Shown here piece after piece: positions 61,103 to 64,000 of a stretch of DNA of 64,000 bases. The translations under genes and the position numbers were made by a program. This stretch comes from Streptomyces sp. Edi2. Lineage in GTDB: Bacteria > Actinomycetota > Actinomycetes > Streptomycetales > Streptomycetaceae. Each line of letters begins with the position of its first letter. The stretch's first letter is position 1. The stretch lies in the NCBI RefSeq assembly GCF_040253635.1, contig NZ_JBEJGX010000003.1, positions 930,001-994,000 of the forward strand, written 5' to 3'. Under the pieces are notes generated by a model. The model ran no database searches and was not told the origin of the DNA. It saw only the letters and a program-made list of their open reading frames with translations.

Positions 61103-61759
61103 GCCCGCGCAGCGCGGCGGTCGAATGGCGCCTTGGAGTCTGCGGAAGGTTCGTTGGAGAGCATCGCCACCATGCGACCACAGCCCAGGCACGCGAACCA
61201 AGTTGTGCACAGTCTTCGAGATGCCTTCGCCGAGGACGCCGAAGCCGGAGTCAAGCCGTGCCCGAGCGCTCGTTCAGTTGAAGATGGCATGTCGAACCTT
61301 TCCTGCAACACCCCAGAGGCTCCCCGCGCAGGCGGAGGTGAACCGATACGCCGGCGCCGTGCGGCTTCCAGGGCGTCAGGCTCTCCGCGCAGGCGGAGAT
61401 AGGTCTGAGCCGGCCGGGGCAACCGGCTCACAACTGCCGGTCGCCCGTCGGTGGCGCAGGCGAGGTGCCGGTACCAACGCCGGCACTTGCGCCACTCACA
61501 TCAACCGCCCGCCAACGCGCTTCGGATGCGACGCACCGGACGGGTGATGGCGAAGCGCACCAGACACGGCCGATGCTCCCGGTCGTGTCCGCCTATGCCT
61601 GAGTGGCCCCGAGCATTCGCTCGACATGTCGCTTTCCGGCCTCCCGCATGTCCGCCAATGACCGGTTCACGCCTGGTCGGGAACAGTCGCCACTGCGAGG
61701 CTCAGGGCCCACAGAAGGCCCTATGCCGCATAAATTGCCTTTTTGGGAAAGGAATCCGC
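61103..61759. other. Intergenic region with CRISPR relic
   Basis: About 650 bp without a supported gene. It contains the two-repeat CRISPR-like relic at 61317-61406 and a third partial match (GCGCAGGCGAGGTG) at 61455. The last 100 bp lead into the small secreted protein gene. Confidence 0.5.
61317..61406 (+). CRISPR. Two-repeat type I-E-like CRISPR relic
   Basis: The first repeat, 29 nt at 61317-61345, has the core CTCCCCGCGCAGGCGGAG, then GTGAACCG. A second, more degenerate copy at 61378-61406 has the core CTCTCCGCGCAGGCGGAG. Repeat period is 61 bp (29 + 32), as in type I-E arrays of Streptomyces, whose repeats have a very similar CCCCGCGCAGGCGGGG core. The one spacer is 61346-61377. No cas genes are in the window. 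Confidence 0.65.
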
Positions 61760-62194
61760 ATGCGCGTCAGACTCGTCACGGCCGCCGTGGCTCTCTCCGT
61801 TGCACTGGGTGGCACCGTCCTCGCCGCACCCGCCGCTCAGGCCGCTGCGCACCGGCCCGCCGTGGCATCGGTGGCCAAGGCGGCCGCACCCGGCTTCAAC
61901 GTCGGCGGGATCTGGACCCTGTACCAGAGCAATGGGTGGAACGCGACGCTCTCCGTGACCCAGGACGCCCAGGGGAACCTCACCGGCATCGCCAGGACGG
62001 GAAGTGCGACGACGGGCACCATCGAGCAGGGGTTCGTGGACGGTTCCTATGTCTCCTTCGTCGTCGCCTGGAACAACGGCACGAAGGGCCGCTACATAGG
62101 CTCCCGCGGCGCTGACGGCCGCCTCACCGGAATCTCCTCCCAGGTGGGAAATCCCTCCAACCAGGCGACGTGGTACACCACTTGGACATTCTGA
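61760..62194 (+). CDS. Small secreted protein, predicted beta-rich
   Basis: A 144-residue protein with a classical signal peptide (VRLVTAAVALSVALGG, cleavage near AQAAA) and a mature domain of about 100 residues made of short Gly/Thr-rich strands (GIWTLYQSNGWNATLSVTQ, YVSFVVAWNNGTKGRYIG). The pattern resembles small avidin-like or lipocalin-like barrels, but I could not match it to a family. GGAAAGGA precedes the ATG. Confidence 0.8.
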   Translation: MRVRLVTAAVALSVALGGTVLAAPAAQAAAHRPAVASVAKAAAPGFNVGGIWTLYQSNGWNATLSVTQDAQGNLTGIARTGSATTGTIEQGFVDGSYVSFVVAWNNGTKGRYIGSRGADGRLTGISSQVGNPSNQATWYTTWTF

Positions 62195-62403
62195 CGGCCC
62201 ATATCTCTCCTGTGTGGCCCCGGTGCAGGCATACCGCGGCCACACCCCGTCCGCCGCCTGACGCCGCGTCGGGCAAGCGGGACACCGGAACACGCCACAC
62301 AGCACCCCACGGGACGCTTCCGCGGGGTCGTGCGCGGGGGTAGGTCACCAGCTCACCAGCTCACGCTGATTCACCTTCGAGGCCGACTGCTACCCCTACC
62401 GCA

Positions 62404-62775
62404 CTAACCCGCGCTGCGAGGCGGTAGCCACTGTGTGATCCGGTTGAACAAGTCCGTCAGCGGCTTACCGACTTCCTGACCGAACTCCGTCAGTCCGTAG
62501 GTGACTTGGGGTGGCGTCGTCGGCTCGACCTCCCGCCAGACCAGGCCGTCCTTGACCAGCGCGCGCAGGGTCTGCGCGAGCATCTTTTCGCTGATGCCCT
62601 GGATGCTGTCGCGCAGCTCGTAGAACCGAAGGTCGTTGCTCCGCAAGGAGATCAGCACCCAGATGCCCCACCTGCTGGTCACGTGGTCGACCACGTCCCG
62701 CGCGGGGCAGTCGGTGTGAAACACCTCATACCGACGGCCCGTCTCGGCCTGCGTCAGCTGCGCGCCTTCCTTCAT
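62404..62775 (-). CDS. HxlR-family transcriptional regulator
   Basis: A 123-residue winged-helix regulator. Signatures are the N-terminal CPARDVVDHVTSRWGIWVLISL and the recognition region FYELRDSIQGISEKMLAQTLRALVKDGLV, with wing REVEPTTPPQVTYGLTEFG. Cys23 precedes the winged helix, where redox- or electrophile-sensing HxlR proteins keep a cysteine. It is divergent from an NmrA-like reductase gene, its probable target. Confidence 0.92.
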   Translation of the reverse strand: MKEGAQLTQAETGRRYEVFHTDCPARDVVDHVTSRWGIWVLISLRSNDLRFYELRDSIQGISEKMLAQTLRALVKDGLVWREVEPTTPPQVTYGLTEFGQEVGKPLTDLFNRITQWLPPRSAG

Positions 62776-62785
62776 GTCCGGAGCT

Positions 62786-62816
62786 TACCTCCAGGTATGT
62801 TCTTACGAAAAGTAAG
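62786..62816. promoter_or_regulatory. Two palindromes in the HxlR/reductase divergent region
   Basis: TACCTCCAGGTA (62786-62797) and CTTACGAAAAGTAAG (62802-62816) are perfect inverted repeats in the 92-bp region between the two divergent starts. They fit HxlR operators overlapping both promoters. Confidence 0.6.
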
Positions 62817-62867
62817 CCTTGCTCCTAACGTCAACCGCCGTAGTGCACAACGGACTAGGAGCTGAAA

Positions 62868-63707
62868 ATGATCGTGGTGACCGGGGCTACCGGGAACGTG
62901 GGCCGGCCTTTGACGCGAGCCCTGACCGAAGCGGGCGAGCAGGTGACAGCGGTGTCGCGGCACACGGCGGCGGTGCCGGACGGCGTCCGGCACGTGGCTG
63001 CCGACTTGACTGATCCGGCGGGCCTCACACCCGCGTTGGACGGGGCGAAGGCGCTGTTCCTCCTGCTGTCCGGCGACCTGCACGCCCCCGGAGCCAGACC
63101 GGCCGACATCATCGGCCTGGCCCAGGCCAGTGGGGTCCGCCGGATCGTCCTGCTGTCTTCGCAGGGCGTGGCGACCAGGCCGCTCGGCCCGACGCGGGTC
63201 GCGATGCGGGCGCTGGAGGATGCGTTGCGGGACTCCGGCCTGGACTGGGCCGTCCTGCGGCCGGGCGGCTTCGCCTCCAACGCCTTGGCCTGGGCGGAGT
63301 CCGTCCGCACACAAGGGGCGGTCGCGGCACCCTTCGGCGACGTCGGGGTGCCGGTCGTCGACCCGGCGGACATCGCCGAGGTCGCGGCGGCCTGCCTGCT
63401 GGACGACCGGCACACCGGCGGGGTGTACGAGCTGACCGGGCCAGAGGTGATCACGCCGCGCCGGCAGACAGAGGCCATCGCCGCCGCGCTCGGCTCGCCG
63501 GTGCGGTTCCACGAACTCACCCGCGACGAGGCCAAGGCCGCGATGACCCAGTTCGTGCCGGCGGAACTCGCCGACGACACCCTGGACATCATCGCCGCCC
63601 CGAACCCGGCCGAACTGCGGATCAGCCCGGACGTGGAAAGAGTCCTCGGCCGTGCCCCGCACCCCTTCAACAGCTGGGTTGCGCGCAACATCGCCGCTTT
63701 CCGCTGA
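62868..63707 (+). CDS. NmrA-like NAD(P)H-binding reductase
   Basis: A 279-residue atypical SDR of the NmrA / quinone-oxidoreductase 2 (QorB-like) group. It has the N-terminal NADPH motif VTGATGNVGRPL, then VLLSSQGVATRPLGP, LRPGGFASN and GVYELTGPEVITPRR. It lacks the classical Tyr-x3-Lys pair, as usual in this group. It is divergent from the HxlR regulator. QorB-like enzymes reduce quinones, and some HxlR regulators sense quinones, so a quinone-response pair is a sensible inference. Confidence 0.92.
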   Translation: MIVVTGATGNVGRPLTRALTEAGEQVTAVSRHTAAVPDGVRHVAADLTDPAGLTPALDGAKALFLLLSGDLHAPGARPADIIGLAQASGVRRIVLLSSQGVATRPLGPTRVAMRALEDALRDSGLDWAVLRPGGFASNALAWAESVRTQGAVAAPFGDVGVPVVDPADIAEVAAACLLDDRHTGGVYELTGPEVITPRRQTEAIAAALGSPVRFHELTRDEAKAAMTQFVPAELADDTLDIIAAPNPAELRISPDVERVLGRAPHPFNSWVARNIAAFR

Positions 63708-63715
63708 GGCATAAC

Positions 63716-63757
63716 GCGACCGCAACCGCATGGGGCACCCCGTGCGGTTGCGGTCGC
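63716..63757 (+). terminator. Hairpin terminator after the reductase gene
   Basis: A perfect 15-bp stem, GCGACCGCAACCGCA (63716-63730) with its complement at 63743-63757, plus inner GGGG/CCCC pairing. It lies nine bases after the reductase stop. Confidence 0.9.
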
Positions 63758-64000
63758 ACGAGGCGCCCACCTCTCCAGTGCCGCCTGCCGCCTGCCGCCG
63801 TCGTCGGCGCGCGGGGCGCCGGGCCGCGCAGGCCCTCAGGCCAGGCCCTACGGAACAGACTGCCGCGGGGCCGGCCACGCAGCGCCGCACACCGTCGACC
63901 GCACCGAGACCACGGATCCATCAGGAGCTTACTGCCGCTCTTGCCGCGGCCACGAAAGCGGCGATCGCCGGGTGAGTACCGCCGCCGGCGCGGAAGGCGA
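63758..64000 (+). other. Right edge: possible start of a further gene
   Basis: A rightward frame ends at 63975 with IHQELTAALAAATKAAIAG, and its stop overlaps a GTG at 63972 (GTGA) that opens a frame to the window edge (STAAGAEG). The helical end of the first frame and the overlap look like a small gene followed by another. The evidence is too short for a firm gene call. Confidence 0.25.

Noticed and set aside
61455..61468. Third CRISPR repeat
   Set aside because: GCGCAGGCGAGGTG is out of the 61-bp register by 7 bp and matches only the core, so it was not counted as a repeat.

Overview
The window is typical Streptomyces chromosome. It has very high G+C, third positions that are almost all G or C, many GTG starts (and one TTG), 4-bp ATGA/GTGA gene overlaps, and a complete whiE-type spore-pigment polyketide locus. 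All calls come from reading the sequence and from family knowledge; no database search was run.

Layout. 1-6.5 kb: the end of a DUF6895-like gene, a serine hydrolase, an NB-ARC-type ATPase, an alkyl sulfatase and an SPW-repeat membrane protein. 6.6-8.6 kb: a cobalt-uptake unit (cobalamin riboswitch, cbtB, cbtA) beside a histidine-phosphatase-fold protein that has lost both catalytic histidines. 8.6-16.2 kb: a specialised-metabolism locus of unknown product. It contains a GTP cyclohydrolase II paralogue with Met at the usual active-site Tyr, a creatininase/FAPy-deformylase-like amidohydrolase, a RibD-type reductase, a 6-pyruvoyltetrahydropterin-synthase homologue lacking key residues, a glycosyltransferase, a methyltransferase, a flippase-like membrane protein, an MDR dehydrogenase and a CDP-alcohol phosphatidyltransferase. 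It reads as a pathway that starts riboflavin-like pyrimidine chemistry and then diverts it to a glycosylated or lipid-linked product. This is my best candidate for an undescribed system.

16.2-18.6 kb: an ArsR regulator, a VOC protein and repeat-rich spacers. 18.6-28.1 kb: a secreted beta-helix protein and an O-methyltransferase, facing the whiE cluster (ORFI-VII leftward, hydroxylase ORFVIII rightward). 28-42 kb: housekeeping and stress genes, namely glutathione peroxidase, a STAS protein, a degenerate GAF histidine kinase, an ABC exporter behind a SoxR-type operator, a SnoaL-like protein, apolipoprotein N-acyltransferase, a Gfo/Idh oxidoreductase, uracil-DNA glycosylase, two SDRs and a DUF3037/HipA pair.

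42-64 kb is accessory in character. It holds an ABC exporter coupled to two Nudix hydrolases; a stand-alone carboxylic acid reductase followed by a FadR-type regulator; a GH5 endoglycosylceramidase-like enzyme next to a broken IS5 transposase; a short-chain dehydrogenase bracketed by a fossil IS and a nearly complete related IS in inverted orientation with identical outer ends; a HEAT-repeat protein; secreted proteins; a carboxylesterase; a DUF2071 protein; a two-repeat CRISPR relic (61-bp period) without cas genes; and a divergent HxlR regulator/NmrA-like reductase pair.
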